A stretch of DNA of 64,000 nucleotides, taken from positions 152,287 through 216,286 of the forward strand of contig JBBFLV010000005.1 in NCBI GenBank assembly GCA_037478835.1, in the 5' to 3' direction. Below the pieces are notes generated by a model. The model saw only the letters and a list, made by a program, of their open reading frames with translations, was not told where the DNA came from and ran no database searches. Source of the DNA: 630D-37 sp037478835. GTDB taxonomy: Bacteria; Chloroflexota; Anaerolineae; Anaerolineales; Villigracilaceae. A program made the translations under genes and the position numbers. How positions within the stretch are numbered: position 1 is the stretch's first letter; every line of letters starts with the position of its first letter. This document shows positions 26,304 through 34,482 of the stretch, in pieces.

Positions 26304-26351
26304 GGGGATAGTGGAACAAGACATGCCCTCCACGTTATTCTGGAGGGCTTT

Positions 26352-27026
26352 CTACTCCGACCAGAGATCTTCCAAGTGCTTGCGGCCTGCGGCCAACGCT
26401 TGTGCTTCGAGGAAGCGCTTGATCGCCGCCCAGGAGACCGGTTTGAGCATTCGCGGCATAGGGGTGGCTTCGGCATCGTTAAAATAGGTCAGGGCGCGCA
26501 TGGCACTGACGGCAAACGTGCGAACTCTGGCATATTTCACCGCCGCCACTTCGAATAGCCGTTCTAGCGAGGTGTGTTGGAGGATAAAGTAAAGGTCTAC
26601 ATAGTCCTTGCGGGTGCCTCGGCCGGTAATGGCTGCCAGCTTCATGGCGCCGATTTCTTCGATAGTGGCAAGCGGTACTCCTTCTATCAGCGCAGGTTTT
26701 TGCACCAGAGGGTACAGAGCCAAACGGAAAAAGCTCACGCCAACGCCACGCCAGTTGACCACAAAGGTCATGTCTGTATCGAAGAGAATGTTCAGAGCGG
26801 GATCGTCGAAAGCCGCACGGAGCATTGCCCGTTCCTCTGCTCCAACCGCATCGGGGGACTCGGAGAAAAAGTCGAGATCGACGGAAAAGCGATGGCCTAG
26901 GTGCAATGCCAAGCCGGTGCCTCCGGCCAGGTAGTAACGGTGGATGAAAGGCAAGGTGGCGGCAATGCGGAAGGCCTGCCGCGTTTCGCTCGTCAGGGCT
27001 TCCCAATGCGGGTTCAGAAGGGCCAT
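26352..27026 (-). CDS. AbiEii/AbiGii-type nucleotidyltransferase toxin
   Basis: 224 residues. LAGGTGLALHLGHRFSVDLD carries the GG(T/S) and DxD nucleotidyltransferase motifs, with RKDYVDLYFIL as the downstream KD-DL motif. This matches PF08843, the AbiEii family, known from type IV toxin-antitoxin and abortive-infection systems. The start overlaps the end of the small upstream gene by 13 nt, typical of a bicistronic pair. Toxicity is inferred, not seen. Confidence 0.85.
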   Translation of the reverse strand: MALLNPHWEALTSETRQAFRIAATLPFIHRYYLAGGTGLALHLGHRFSVDLDFFSESPDAVGAEERAMLRAAFDDPALNILFDTDMTFVVNWRGVGVSFFRLALYPLVQKPALIEGVPLATIEEIGAMKLAAITGRGTRKDYVDLYFILQHTSLERLFEVAAVKYARVRTFAVSAMRALTYFNDAEATPMPRMLKPVSWAAIKRFLEAQALAAGRKHLEDLWSE

Positions 27027-27319
27027 ATCTGCTTGGCTTCTTTGCGAAAAGGGGCTCGTCGCCAGGAGCGCAGGCCGAGCAATTTTCGCCAGAAGGTGAA
27101 CGTCGGAGGCGATAACAGACGCTCACCGTGCCGGCGCACGAACTCGCGAATTCGCTCGATCCCGTAGGACTTGATCAGCCAGCGCAGTTCCTCCCACGTG
27201 CCGTATTCGAGCGTACGTTGGATGATCAGATCGGCATCTTGTTCTAGGTTGAGATGCTCTGGATCGTATTCCTGGAAATGCGGCCAGAGGCCACGGGGAA
27301 TACCGACGGGAGGGGTCAC
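27014..27319 (-). CDS. Probable antitoxin partner (DUF6922-like)
   Basis: 101 residues. The helical block LNLEQDADLIIQRTLEYGTW, then EELRWLIKSYGIERIREFV and a C-terminal FTFWRKLLGL resemble the small proteins placed before AbiEii-like toxins (DUF6922 type). I set the start at the GTG at 27319: TATAAT lies exactly 7 nt before it, and longer in-frame readings (to 27574) run through repeat sequence. Family name is from memory and moderately certain. Confidence 0.7.
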   Translation of the reverse strand: MTPPVGIPRGLWPHFQEYDPEHLNLEQDADLIIQRTLEYGTWEELRWLIKSYGIERIREFVRRHGERLLSPPTFTFWRKLLGLRSWRRAPFRKEAKQIWPF

Positions 27320-27326
27320 ATCAAAA

Positions 27327-27332
27327 ATTATA
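27327..27332 (-). promoter_or_regulatory. -10 box (TATAAT) for leaderless GTG at 27319
   Basis: TATAAT on the minus strand, 7 nt before the GTG. It decides the start of the antitoxin-like gene. Confidence 0.6.
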
Positions 27333-27466
27333 ACATCGCTCGATAAGGCCGAACGCGGATGGGAGATCAGCTCATGCACTTTTGGGCACAGGTGCTGAAG
27401 GAACAGGCAGTCGTCATCTGAGCGGCTATCCGGACTGCACTTTTTTGTCCTCCGTTTATGCGGCGT

Positions 27467-27492
27467 GTAGGACAAACGCTTTGCGTTTGTCC
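27467..27492 (+). repeat. REP-like element: GTAG plus hairpin
   Basis: GTAG followed by the hairpin GGACAAACGC / GCGTTTGTCC (10 bp, loop ttt). With the next element it forms an inverted pair, as in BIMEs. Confidence 0.7.
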
Positions 27493-27511
27493 AAGAATGC
27501 TTGTGTTTTTT

Positions 27512-27534
27512 GAACAGGCTGAAGCCCGTTCTAC
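27512..27534 (-). repeat. REP-like element, opposite orientation
   Basis: On the minus strand GTAG precedes an imperfect hairpin (GAACGGGCT / AGCCTGTTC, one mismatch). It is oriented against the copy at 27467. Confidence 0.65.
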
Positions 27535-27617
27535 GTACAGCGAGACACCGAGGATTACCTACATCGCATCCCAATCATCCTATCCTTATCCCCTACCATC
27601 CTAATATCTCCAACATT

Positions 27618-27680
27618 TTCCCTCTTTCTTCCTCCATCTTCCCTCTTTCTTCCTCCATCTTCCCTCTTTCTTCCTCCTCC
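27618..27680. repeat. 21-nt polypyrimidine tandem repeat, 3 units
   Basis: Three 21-nt units (TTCCCTCTTTCTTCCTCCATC, starting at 27618, 27639 and 27660; the last diverges at its end). The plus strand is nearly pure pyrimidine from about 27550 onward. Confidence 0.85.
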
Positions 27681-27686
27681 CCCCTC

Positions 27687-27714
27687 CACCGTCCACGGTC
27701 TACCGTCCACCGTC
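27687..27714. repeat. Heptamer array, 4 units
   Basis: CACCGTC, CACGGTC, TACCGTC, CACCGTC in register, directly after the 21-nt repeats and 25 nt before the -10 box of the next gene. Confidence 0.85.
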
Positions 27715-27739
27715 TCTTGCTACATTCGCCCAGGCGTGA

Positions 27740-27745
27740 TACACT
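27740..27745 (+). promoter_or_regulatory. -10 box (TACACT) for leaderless GTG at 27753
   Basis: TACACT followed by 7 nt and GTG. An overlapping TATATT lies too close to serve this GTG but could serve the in-frame GTG at 27762. No Shine-Dalgarno is present. Confidence 0.45.
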
Positions 27746-27752
27746 ATATTTT

Positions 27753-29378
27753 GTGAGTGCTGTGCTGATCGTCTCTGCGGACCGTGAAGCCGGCCAGAGG
27801 CTGGCAGAATGGGCGCGCGTTGCTGTGCCGCAGGTCTTCTGCGCGACCCATAAGGCCGAGGCGGTGGTGCTGGCACACGATGAGGGGTGTACGTTGGCGC
27901 TGATCGATGATTCCCTGGGGGTACAAACGCTGCGCGAGATCGCCGAGGCCTTGCGATTGGTGATGCCGGAGATGGCTCTGACTTTCCTTCAGGGGGAGGA
28001 GGCCTTGCCTGCAATGCCCTCGCTGCGGCCTTATGCGATCTTGCAGAAGCCGATCACGCAGGAAAAGCTGCTCGCCCTCCTACAAGGTGAAATGGAACCG
28101 GCTCGCCCGGCCTCGCCGGCGGAGCAGGCGGGAGAAGAGGAGAAAAGCTGGTTAGAAGATGCCAACCGCGCCGCCCGCCACCTGACGCAGCTCACCCTCG
28201 AATCGGCAGCCCAGGCGGCCATGCTCCTGCAACAGGGGCGCGTGTGGGCCTATGCCGGCCAGTTGACGCAAGAGGCGATCACCGAACTGGAGCGCCTGGT
28301 CGAGCACATCGCCCGACAGAAGGGGGGCGATATTCTGCGCTTCATTCATTTGAACAGCACCCGTGCCGAGCACCTGATCTATATCACCGAGATGGAGGAG
28401 GGGGTACTACTGGCACTGGTCTTCGATGCCGAGACGCCTTTCAGCGTGCTGCGCGCCCAGGCGAATCGCTTGACTACGATGCTTCGCCAGGGGCCGGTCG
28501 CGGGGACGCCTGCGCCTCCACCGAGCTCAGAGCCACCACCGAGGCCGCAGCCACCTTCTGACCCCCTTCCGTCGCCTTCCCCAATGGACGAAAGCGAAAA
28601 CGCGGGGCCGGCCCTCCCATCGATTGCCGATATTCTGGGAATAGTGCCGGCGCCGGAGCCGGAAGTGAGCCAAGATCCCCTGCCCGCGCCGACAGCAGTT
28701 GAGGAGGAGTTACCCGCCGAGCCGGCTGCTCCATCCCCTCGCGTCAGCCTGGAAAGCTCACCGGCCATTCCGTTGCCCAAGGCCTCCCGATCGGCGGTGG
28801 ATGTGGAGGAACTGGCCGAAACGCGGCGTCACGATCCGCAGGAGCTGGCCGAAACCCGCAAGAGCGCCAAGAAGATGGCCGAAGAGCTCCTGCGCGAAGC
28901 GGATGTGCTGGGTGAAACGCGGCCGCATACGCCGGAAGAAGCACGCGCCCATGGGTTGCCCGAACCGATCAGCCCGGCGCGCGCCGAGCTGACTTTTGCC
29001 TGTCTGCTCATCCCGCGTTTTGCCACGCACCACCTGACCGGTGACCTCGCCAGCCGCCTGGCCGAATGGGTGCCTTCGATTTGCATTGCCTACGGCTGGA
29101 GGCTGGAACACCTTTCCATCCGGCCGGAATACCTGCAATGGGTGGTGAGCGTGCCGCCTTCCACTTCGCCGGGCATGCTCATGCGCCTGATGCGCATGCA
29201 AACTTCCGAGCGCATCTTTGCCGAATTCCCGCGCCTGAAGCAGGAGAACCCCTCCGGCGATTTCTGGGCGCCGGGTTACCTGATCATGGGAAGCAACCAG
29301 CCACACCCGCCTCAGCTCGTCCGCAACTACATTCTGGAAACGCGGCGACACCAGGGCATTTCCCATCCTCGTCTGTAA
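27753..29378 (+). CDS. Receiver-like / roadblock-like protein fused to an inactivated IS200-type (Y1) transposase domain
   Basis: 541 residues from the GTG at 27753. About 1-112 is receiver-like (VLIVSADREAGQRLAEW, candidate Asp52/53 in ALIDDS, Lys99 in LQKPI). About 145-245 resembles a roadblock/LC7 domain (MLLQQGRVWAYAGQLTQEAI, GVLLALVFDAETPFSVL). About 246-410 is a Pro/Ala/Glu-rich linker. About 411-535 aligns by eye with IS200/IS605 TnpA: LLIPRFATHHLTGDLASRL, VVSVPPSTSPGMLMRLMR, RIFAEFPRLKQENPSGDFWA, PGYLI, RNYILE. The HUH motif position reads EYLQW, so both metal-binding His are lost (Tyr460, Gln462), while Tyr526 sits at the catalytic tyrosine. It should not transpose. polA follows after 7 nt. 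Longer readings upstream run through repeats. Confidence 0.78.
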   Translation: MSAVLIVSADREAGQRLAEWARVAVPQVFCATHKAEAVVLAHDEGCTLALIDDSLGVQTLREIAEALRLVMPEMALTFLQGEEALPAMPSLRPYAILQKPITQEKLLALLQGEMEPARPASPAEQAGEEEKSWLEDANRAARHLTQLTLESAAQAAMLLQQGRVWAYAGQLTQEAITELERLVEHIARQKGGDILRFIHLNSTRAEHLIYITEMEEGVLLALVFDAETPFSVLRAQANRLTTMLRQGPVAGTPAPPPSSEPPPRPQPPSDPLPSPSPMDESENAGPALPSIADILGIVPAPEPEVSQDPLPAPTAVEEELPAEPAAPSPRVSLESSPAIPLPKASRSAVDVEELAETRRHDPQELAETRKSAKKMAEELLREADVLGETRPHTPEEARAHGLPEPISPARAELTFACLLIPRFATHHLTGDLASRLAEWVPSICIAYGWRLEHLSIRPEYLQWVVSVPPSTSPGMLMRLMRMQTSERIFAEFPRLKQENPSGDFWAPGYLIMGSNQPHPPQLVRNYILETRRHQGISHPRL

Positions 29379-29385
29379 TTAATCC

Positions 29386-32166
29386 ATGCCTCCCACGCTC
29401 TACCTTTTAGACGGTCATGCATTGGCATACCGAGCCTATTTTGCCCTGACGGTGGGCACGCGCCAGCCGCTCCAAACCTCGCGTGGCGAGCCGACGGCCG
29501 CCGTCTACGGCTTCACCAGCATTCTGCTGCGCATTCTGGAGCAGGAGAAGCCGGAATACCTGGCGATCGCCTTCGATGCCGGGCGTACGTTCCGCGATGA
29601 TATTTTCCCGGAATACAAGGCGACGCGCGCCAAGATGCCGGACGAAATGCGCGTGCAAATGGATCGGATTCGTCAGGTGGTGGAGGCCTTCGGCATTCCG
29701 CGGTTGGAGATCGAGGGCTACGAGGCCGACGACATCCTAGGTAGCGCCGCCCGGCAGGCTGTGCAGGAGGGATACGGGGTCAAGATCATCACCGGCGATC
29801 GCGATCTGCTCCAATTGGTGGGGCCACGGGTGGCGGTGGTGTTGCCGGGCAAGAGCCTGAGCGAATCGGTCACCTTCCTGAGCGCCGAAGAGGTCTTGGC
29901 CTTTATGGGGGTGCGCCCAGAGCAGATCGTGGACTTCAAGGCGCTGGCCGGGGATAAATCCGATAACATCCCAGGCGTGCCGGGGATCGGCGAGAAGACG
30001 GCGCAACAGCTGCTGCAGCAATACGGCTCTCTGGATGAAATCTATGCCCATCTGGAGGCGATCGAGCCGCGCTGGCGCGCCAAGCTAGAGGCCGGGCGGG
30101 AGATGGCCTACCTCAGCCGCGAGCTGGCGCGCATTCGCACCGATCTGCCTCTCTCGTTCGAGATCGAGCAGGCGCGTAGCGGTCAAATGGACCTGCGGCG
30201 GTTGGAGGCGCTCTTTGCCGAGCTGGAGTTTCGGTCGCTGCTGCGGCGTCTGAGCGGCTCCGCAGCCCGAGGTCCCCGACAGGAGGCGGGCGAGGCGCAG
30301 CTGCCCCTTTTCAGCACCCCGGCGCCGAGCGTGGAGAGCCGGCCCAGGTCGGCAGCGGAGCGGCGGGTCTCCCTGATCGATACCCCAGAGAAGCTAGAAA
30401 CCCTGCGGCAGGCCTTGGAAGAGGCCGAGACGATCGCCTTCGATACCGAAACGACCTCGCAGGATGAGATGGAAGCCGAGCTGGTGGGGCTGGCGCTGGC
30501 GGTGCGCGAGGGGGAGGGGTATTATCTGCCGTTTGGCCATCGCGAGGGGCAAAACCTGCCGTTGACGGCGCTCGAAGCGCTGCGCCCGTATTTGACCGAT
30601 GGGCGCAAGGCCAAGATCGGGCATCACCTGAAGTATGACTACATCGTGCTGGCGCGATACGGGCTACGGGTGACGCCCCTGACCTTCGATACGATGATCG
30701 CCGAGTGGCTGTGCAACCCGGATTCGCAAAATCGCGGCCTGAAGAACTTGGCACAGGCACGCTTGGGACAGACGATGACGCCGATCGAGGCGCTGATCGG
30801 GAGCGGCAGGGCACAAAAGAGCATGGCCGAGGTGCCACCCCAGGTGGTTGCCGAATATGCCGCGGCGGATGCCGAAGTCACGCTGCGCCTGATGCCGCTT
30901 TTGCGGGAGGAGTTGCAGGAGCGGAATGCGTTGCGCTTGCTCGAAGAGGTGGAGATGCCGCTGGTGACGGTGCTGGCCGAGATGGAAATGCGCGGCGTGC
31001 GGGTGGATGTGCCGTTTCTGCGCGAGTTCGGCGAGAACCTGCAGCGGCGCATGGCCGAGCTGGAGGAGGAAGTCTATCGGCTGGTGGGGAAGCGCTTTAA
31101 CCTGAATTCGCCGCAGCAACTCTCGGAAGCGCTCTTTGAGCACCTGGGGCTGGTGCCGCCAGATCGCGGACGGCGCACGCAGAGCGGTCACTACTCGACC
31201 TCGGCAGAGGTGCTGGAGGCCCTGCGCGGCCGGCATCCGGTGATCGAGCACATTTTGGAGCATCGTGAGCTGGCAAAGCTCAAATCCACCTACGTGGATG
31301 GGCTATTGGAGGCAGTGGACGAGGCCGGGCGCGTGCACACCTCGTATAGCCAGACGGCCGTGGTCACCGGGCGGCTTTCCTCCTCGAACCCGAACCTGCA
31401 GAATATCCCCATTCGCACCGAGACGGGGCGGCAGCTGCGGCGCGCGTTTATCGCCACGCCGGGCTACGTGCTGATCTCCGCCGATTATTCGCAGATCGAG
31501 CTGCGCATCATGGCGCACCTTTCCGAAGATGAGAACATGATCGCCGCCTTCCGTGCCGGGCAGGATATTCACCAGGCGACGGCGGCGGCGATCTATGGTG
31601 TGCCGCCGGAGACGGTGACCAAAGAGATGCGCCGTCACGCCAAAGCGGTGAACTTCGGCCTGATCTACGGGATGACCCCCTACGGCCTGACGCGCAGCAC
31701 CGACCTGACCCTGGCCGAGGCCGAGGCCTTTGTCGAGGCCTATTTCCGGCGCTTTCCACGAGTGCGCGCCTATTTGGACGAGGTGCGCCGTTCGGTGCGG
31801 CGACAGGGCTACGTCGAAACCCTGCTGGGGCGCAGACGCTATTTCCCGACCCTGGTAGGTCAACCTTTGAATGCCAAGCTGCGCGAGGAGCGCGAAGCGA
31901 TCAACGCTCCCATCCAAGGCACGGCGGCGGACATTATGAAGTTGGCAATGATCCGCATTTCGCAGCGTCTAAAAGAGCGTGGCTTGCGCGGGCAGATGCT
32001 CCTCCAAGTGCACGATGAGGTGGTGCTCGAATGTCCGCAAGAGGAATTGCAAGCCACGGCGCGCCTGGTGCAGGAGGAAATGGAAAACGCCTATTCCTTG
32101 CGCGTGCCGCTGGTCGCCGAGGTGCGTTGGGGACAAAATTGGGGAGAGATGGAAAGTGTGGGGTAA
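29386..32166 (+). CDS. polA: DNA polymerase I
   Basis: 926 residues. Three domains: 5'-3' exonuclease (about 1-290; YLLDGHALAYRAYFAL, GYEADDILGS, ITGDRDLLQLV, KALAGDKSDNIPGVPGIGEK), 3'-5' exonuclease (about 325-515; FDTETT, HHLKYDYIVL, YAAADAEVTL, so the acidic residues are retained) and family A polymerase (motif A SADYSQIELRIMAHLSEDE, motif B RRHAKAVNFGLIYGMTPYGL, motif C QVHDEVVLE). Proofreading is therefore likely. It starts 7 nt after the fusion gene. Confidence 0.97.
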   Translation: MPPTLYLLDGHALAYRAYFALTVGTRQPLQTSRGEPTAAVYGFTSILLRILEQEKPEYLAIAFDAGRTFRDDIFPEYKATRAKMPDEMRVQMDRIRQVVEAFGIPRLEIEGYEADDILGSAARQAVQEGYGVKIITGDRDLLQLVGPRVAVVLPGKSLSESVTFLSAEEVLAFMGVRPEQIVDFKALAGDKSDNIPGVPGIGEKTAQQLLQQYGSLDEIYAHLEAIEPRWRAKLEAGREMAYLSRELARIRTDLPLSFEIEQARSGQMDLRRLEALFAELEFRSLLRRLSGSAARGPRQEAGEAQLPLFSTPAPSVESRPRSAAERRVSLIDTPEKLETLRQALEEAETIAFDTETTSQDEMEAELVGLALAVREGEGYYLPFGHREGQNLPLTALEALRPYLTDGRKAKIGHHLKYDYIVLARYGLRVTPLTFDTMIAEWLCNPDSQNRGLKNLAQARLGQTMTPIEALIGSGRAQKSMAEVPPQVVAEYAAADAEVTLRLMPLLREELQERNALRLLEEVEMPLVTVLAEMEMRGVRVDVPFLREFGENLQRRMAELEEEVYRLVGKRFNLNSPQQLSEALFEHLGLVPPDRGRRTQSGHYSTSAEVLEALRGRHPVIEHILEHRELAKLKSTYVDGLLEAVDEAGRVHTSYSQTAVVTGRLSSSNPNLQNIPIRTETGRQLRRAFIATPGYVLISADYSQIELRIMAHLSEDENMIAAFRAGQDIHQATAAAIYGVPPETVTKEMRRHAKAVNFGLIYGMTPYGLTRSTDLTLAEAEAFVEAYFRRFPRVRAYLDEVRRSVRRQGYVETLLGRRRYFPTLVGQPLNAKLREEREAINAPIQGTAADIMKLAMIRISQRLKERGLRGQMLLQVHDEVVLECPQEELQATARLVQEEMENAYSLRVPLVAEVRWGQNWGEMESVG

Positions 32167-32169
32167 AAT
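32164..32169 (+). promoter_or_regulatory. -10 box (TAAAAT) for leaderless start at 32176
   Basis: TAAAAT, 6 nt, then ATG at 32176. AGGAG ends only 1 nt before the ATG, too close for normal ribosome binding, so a leaderless start is favoured. Confidence 0.45.
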
Positions 32170-32175
32170 AGGAGC

Positions 32176-34482
32176 ATGCCCGGAAATGAAGACCTTTTCC
32201 AAAAAGCGCTGAACGAGGGACATTCCGCCGCCTGGGATCAGGACTGGGAGCGCGCCGCCCAGGCCTATCGACGCGCGGTGGAGGAGTTCCCCGATCGAGC
32301 CAAAGGCTGGACGAATCTGGGGCTGGCGCTGATGAACCTGCATCGGCACGAAGAGGCGCTGCAGGCCTATCAGCGGGCGGCGGCACTTGCCCCTAACGAT
32401 CCCCTTCCCTTTGAGAAGATCGCTGCCCTTTCCGAACGGCTGGGGGATATTCAGGCTGCCATCCAGGCGGCGCTCAAGGCGGCGGAGCTGTATATCAACC
32501 AGCGCGAAGTCGAAAAGGCGATCCAAAACTGGACGCACGTAATTACCCTGGATCCGGAGCATGTGTTGGCGCGTTCGCGCTTGGCGCTGGTCTATGAGCG
32601 GTTGAATCAGCCCCAAAAGGCGGTCACCGAATACCTGGCGCTGGCCAGCGTGCTCCAACGGAGTGGTTACGTGGATAAGGCCCAGGCCATGCTGGCGAAA
32701 GCGGAGCAGCTGTTGCCGCAGAACGCTGAAGTAAAACAGGCCAAAGCGCTGCTGCAGAGCGGTCAGCTCCTGCCCAAACCGCTCCGCCCGAAAGGTGGGA
32801 CGGGGCCGATCCGCATGGCGCAGGTGAAACAGGTCACCGAAGCCACCATGCCGATCGGCATGGACCCGATCGCCGAAGCGCACAAAAAGGCCCTGACGCG
32901 CCTGGCCGATTTGCTGTTCGAGATTTCGCAGGAACAGGGGGAGAGCGGCGAAGAGCGACGGGATTTGCGCGCCCTGCTGCGCGGCACCGGGCGGCTCTCG
33001 CAGCAGGCCGATCAGCGGCTGATTCTGCTCCATCTCGGTCAGGCGATCGATGCCCACACCCGTGGGGAGGACAATCAGGCTGCGGAGGAACTGGAACACG
33101 TGCTGGAAGCCGGCTTTGACCACGCCGCGGTGCACTTTTTGCTCGGTTACCTGCGCTTCCAGATAGGGCGCCTGGAGAGCGCCCAGCGTCGATTGCAAGC
33201 CGCGGTCAAACATGCCGATCTGGCCCTGGGGACGCGGCTGTTGCTGGGCAAGATCCACCTACAAAGCGGAGAGTTCCAGGAAGCAGCGGTGCATTTCCTA
33301 GAAGCCCTGCGCTTGGCCGATAGTATGGTAGCCCCAGAAGAACAACGCGAAGCCCTGCGTCGCGCCTACGAGCCGCTGATCGAAGCGCATCGTCACGAGC
33401 AAAATGAGACCGTGCTCCGTCAGGTGTGTGATAACGTCCAGCAGCTGCTCTTGCGTAGTGATTGGCGAACCCACCTGGTCAAAGTCCGCTCCGGGCTCCC
33501 CGCGACGGACGGTATGCCGACCCCGGTGGCCGAAGTGATCTTGCAGGCACAGAGCAGTGCTGTGCTGGACGAGATGAATCGCGTCCATCAGCTGGTGCGC
33601 CAGGGTCACTTGCGGGCGGCGATGGAAGAGGCCTTCTTCGCCCTCAACTTGGCACCGACTTACATTCCACTCCATGACCTGATCGCCGAAATCCTCGTCC
33701 AGCAGGGAAACATTCCGGAAGCGATCGCGAAGCTTCAGACGATCGCCCGCACCTATAGCATCCGCGGCGATAGCGAACAGGCCACCCGTTACCTGGAGCG
33801 CATCCTGCAAATTGACCCGCTGAACTTAGAGGTGCGCTTGCGCCTGGCCGAAGCGTTGGAAAGCGGCGGCCAGATCGAGGCCGCGGTCCGTGCCTATGTG
33901 GAGCTGGCGGAGGTCTATAGTCGCTTGGCGGACCTGGAACAGGCGCGCAAAGTCTATACCCAGGCCCTGCGTCTGACGCAGCAACATCCCACCCAAAGGG
34001 AATGGAGTGTGCGCATTTTGCGACGCATGGCCGATATTGACATGCAACGGCTGGATTGGAAGCAAGCGGTGCGCGTGTTTGAACAGATCCGCACGCTCCA
34101 GCCGGATGATGAGGCTACGCGGCGGCAGTTGGTGGAGCTGAACCTGCGGCTCGGCCAGGAGGCCCAGGCGCGGATCGAAATGGAGAGTTACCTGACCTAC
34201 CTGGAAAGCACGCAAAACAGCGCGGCGGCCATTCTTTTCCTGGAAGAGTTGATCAAAGAGCATCCCCAGGTGCTCTGGTTGCGCAAAGCCCTGGCCGAAT
34301 TGTATCGCCGTCTAGGGCGGGTGGAAGAGGCAGTGGCTCAATATGATGCCATTGGCGATATGGAGCTCAGCGCCGGGAATCGTCTGGGAGCGATTGAGGC
34401 CATCCAGGCAATCCTGGCACTGAATCCACCGAATGCGGAAGAGTATCGTGCTGCGCTGGCGCAACTACAAGGGAGGATGTAG
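32176..34482 (+). CDS. Tetratricopeptide repeat protein
   Basis: 768 residues, almost wholly helical TPR units. Typical units are WTNLGLALMNLHRHEEALQA, ARSRLALVYERLNQPQKAVT and RLRLAEALESGGQIEAAVRA. There is no signal peptide or membrane helix, so it is probably a cytoplasmic scaffold. Repeats occur in an N-terminal block (about 15-195), a middle block (about 285-410) and a C-terminal block (about 455-765). A HAD gene starts at its stop codon, so they share a transcript. Partner unknown. Confidence 0.9.
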   Translation: MPGNEDLFQKALNEGHSAAWDQDWERAAQAYRRAVEEFPDRAKGWTNLGLALMNLHRHEEALQAYQRAAALAPNDPLPFEKIAALSERLGDIQAAIQAALKAAELYINQREVEKAIQNWTHVITLDPEHVLARSRLALVYERLNQPQKAVTEYLALASVLQRSGYVDKAQAMLAKAEQLLPQNAEVKQAKALLQSGQLLPKPLRPKGGTGPIRMAQVKQVTEATMPIGMDPIAEAHKKALTRLADLLFEISQEQGESGEERRDLRALLRGTGRLSQQADQRLILLHLGQAIDAHTRGEDNQAAEELEHVLEAGFDHAAVHFLLGYLRFQIGRLESAQRRLQAAVKHADLALGTRLLLGKIHLQSGEFQEAAVHFLEALRLADSMVAPEEQREALRRAYEPLIEAHRHEQNETVLRQVCDNVQQLLLRSDWRTHLVKVRSGLPATDGMPTPVAEVILQAQSSAVLDEMNRVHQLVRQGHLRAAMEEAFFALNLAPTYIPLHDLIAEILVQQGNIPEAIAKLQTIARTYSIRGDSEQATRYLERILQIDPLNLEVRLRLAEALESGGQIEAAVRAYVELAEVYSRLADLEQARKVYTQALRLTQQHPTQREWSVRILRRMADIDMQRLDWKQAVRVFEQIRTLQPDDEATRRQLVELNLRLGQEAQARIEMESYLTYLESTQNSAAAILFLEELIKEHPQVLWLRKALAELYRRLGRVEEAVAQYDAIGDMELSAGNRLGAIEAIQAILALNPPNAEEYRAALAQLQGRM

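Larger units (their letters stand above)
27320..27752. other. Gene-free block with several repeat types
   Basis: 433 nt without a credible gene. It holds the promoter of the antitoxin (minus), an inverted pair of GTAG-hairpin elements (27467-27534), a pyrimidine-rich stretch from about 27550, three 21-nt tandem units, a short heptamer array and a promoter for the next plus-strand gene. Confidence 0.7.

Noticed and set aside
29000..29370. Intact insertion sequence of the IS200/IS605 type
   Set aside because: The transposase-like part lacks HUH histidines, is fused in frame to a long upstream protein, and no terminal hairpin boundaries typical of an IS flank it.
31969..33258. 429-residue open frame on the minus strand across the polA end and the TPR gene
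   Set aside because: It is the complement of two well-supported plus-strand genes (polA motif C region and TPR units) and has no recognisable domain. GC-rich antisense frames of this kind occur under most genes here.
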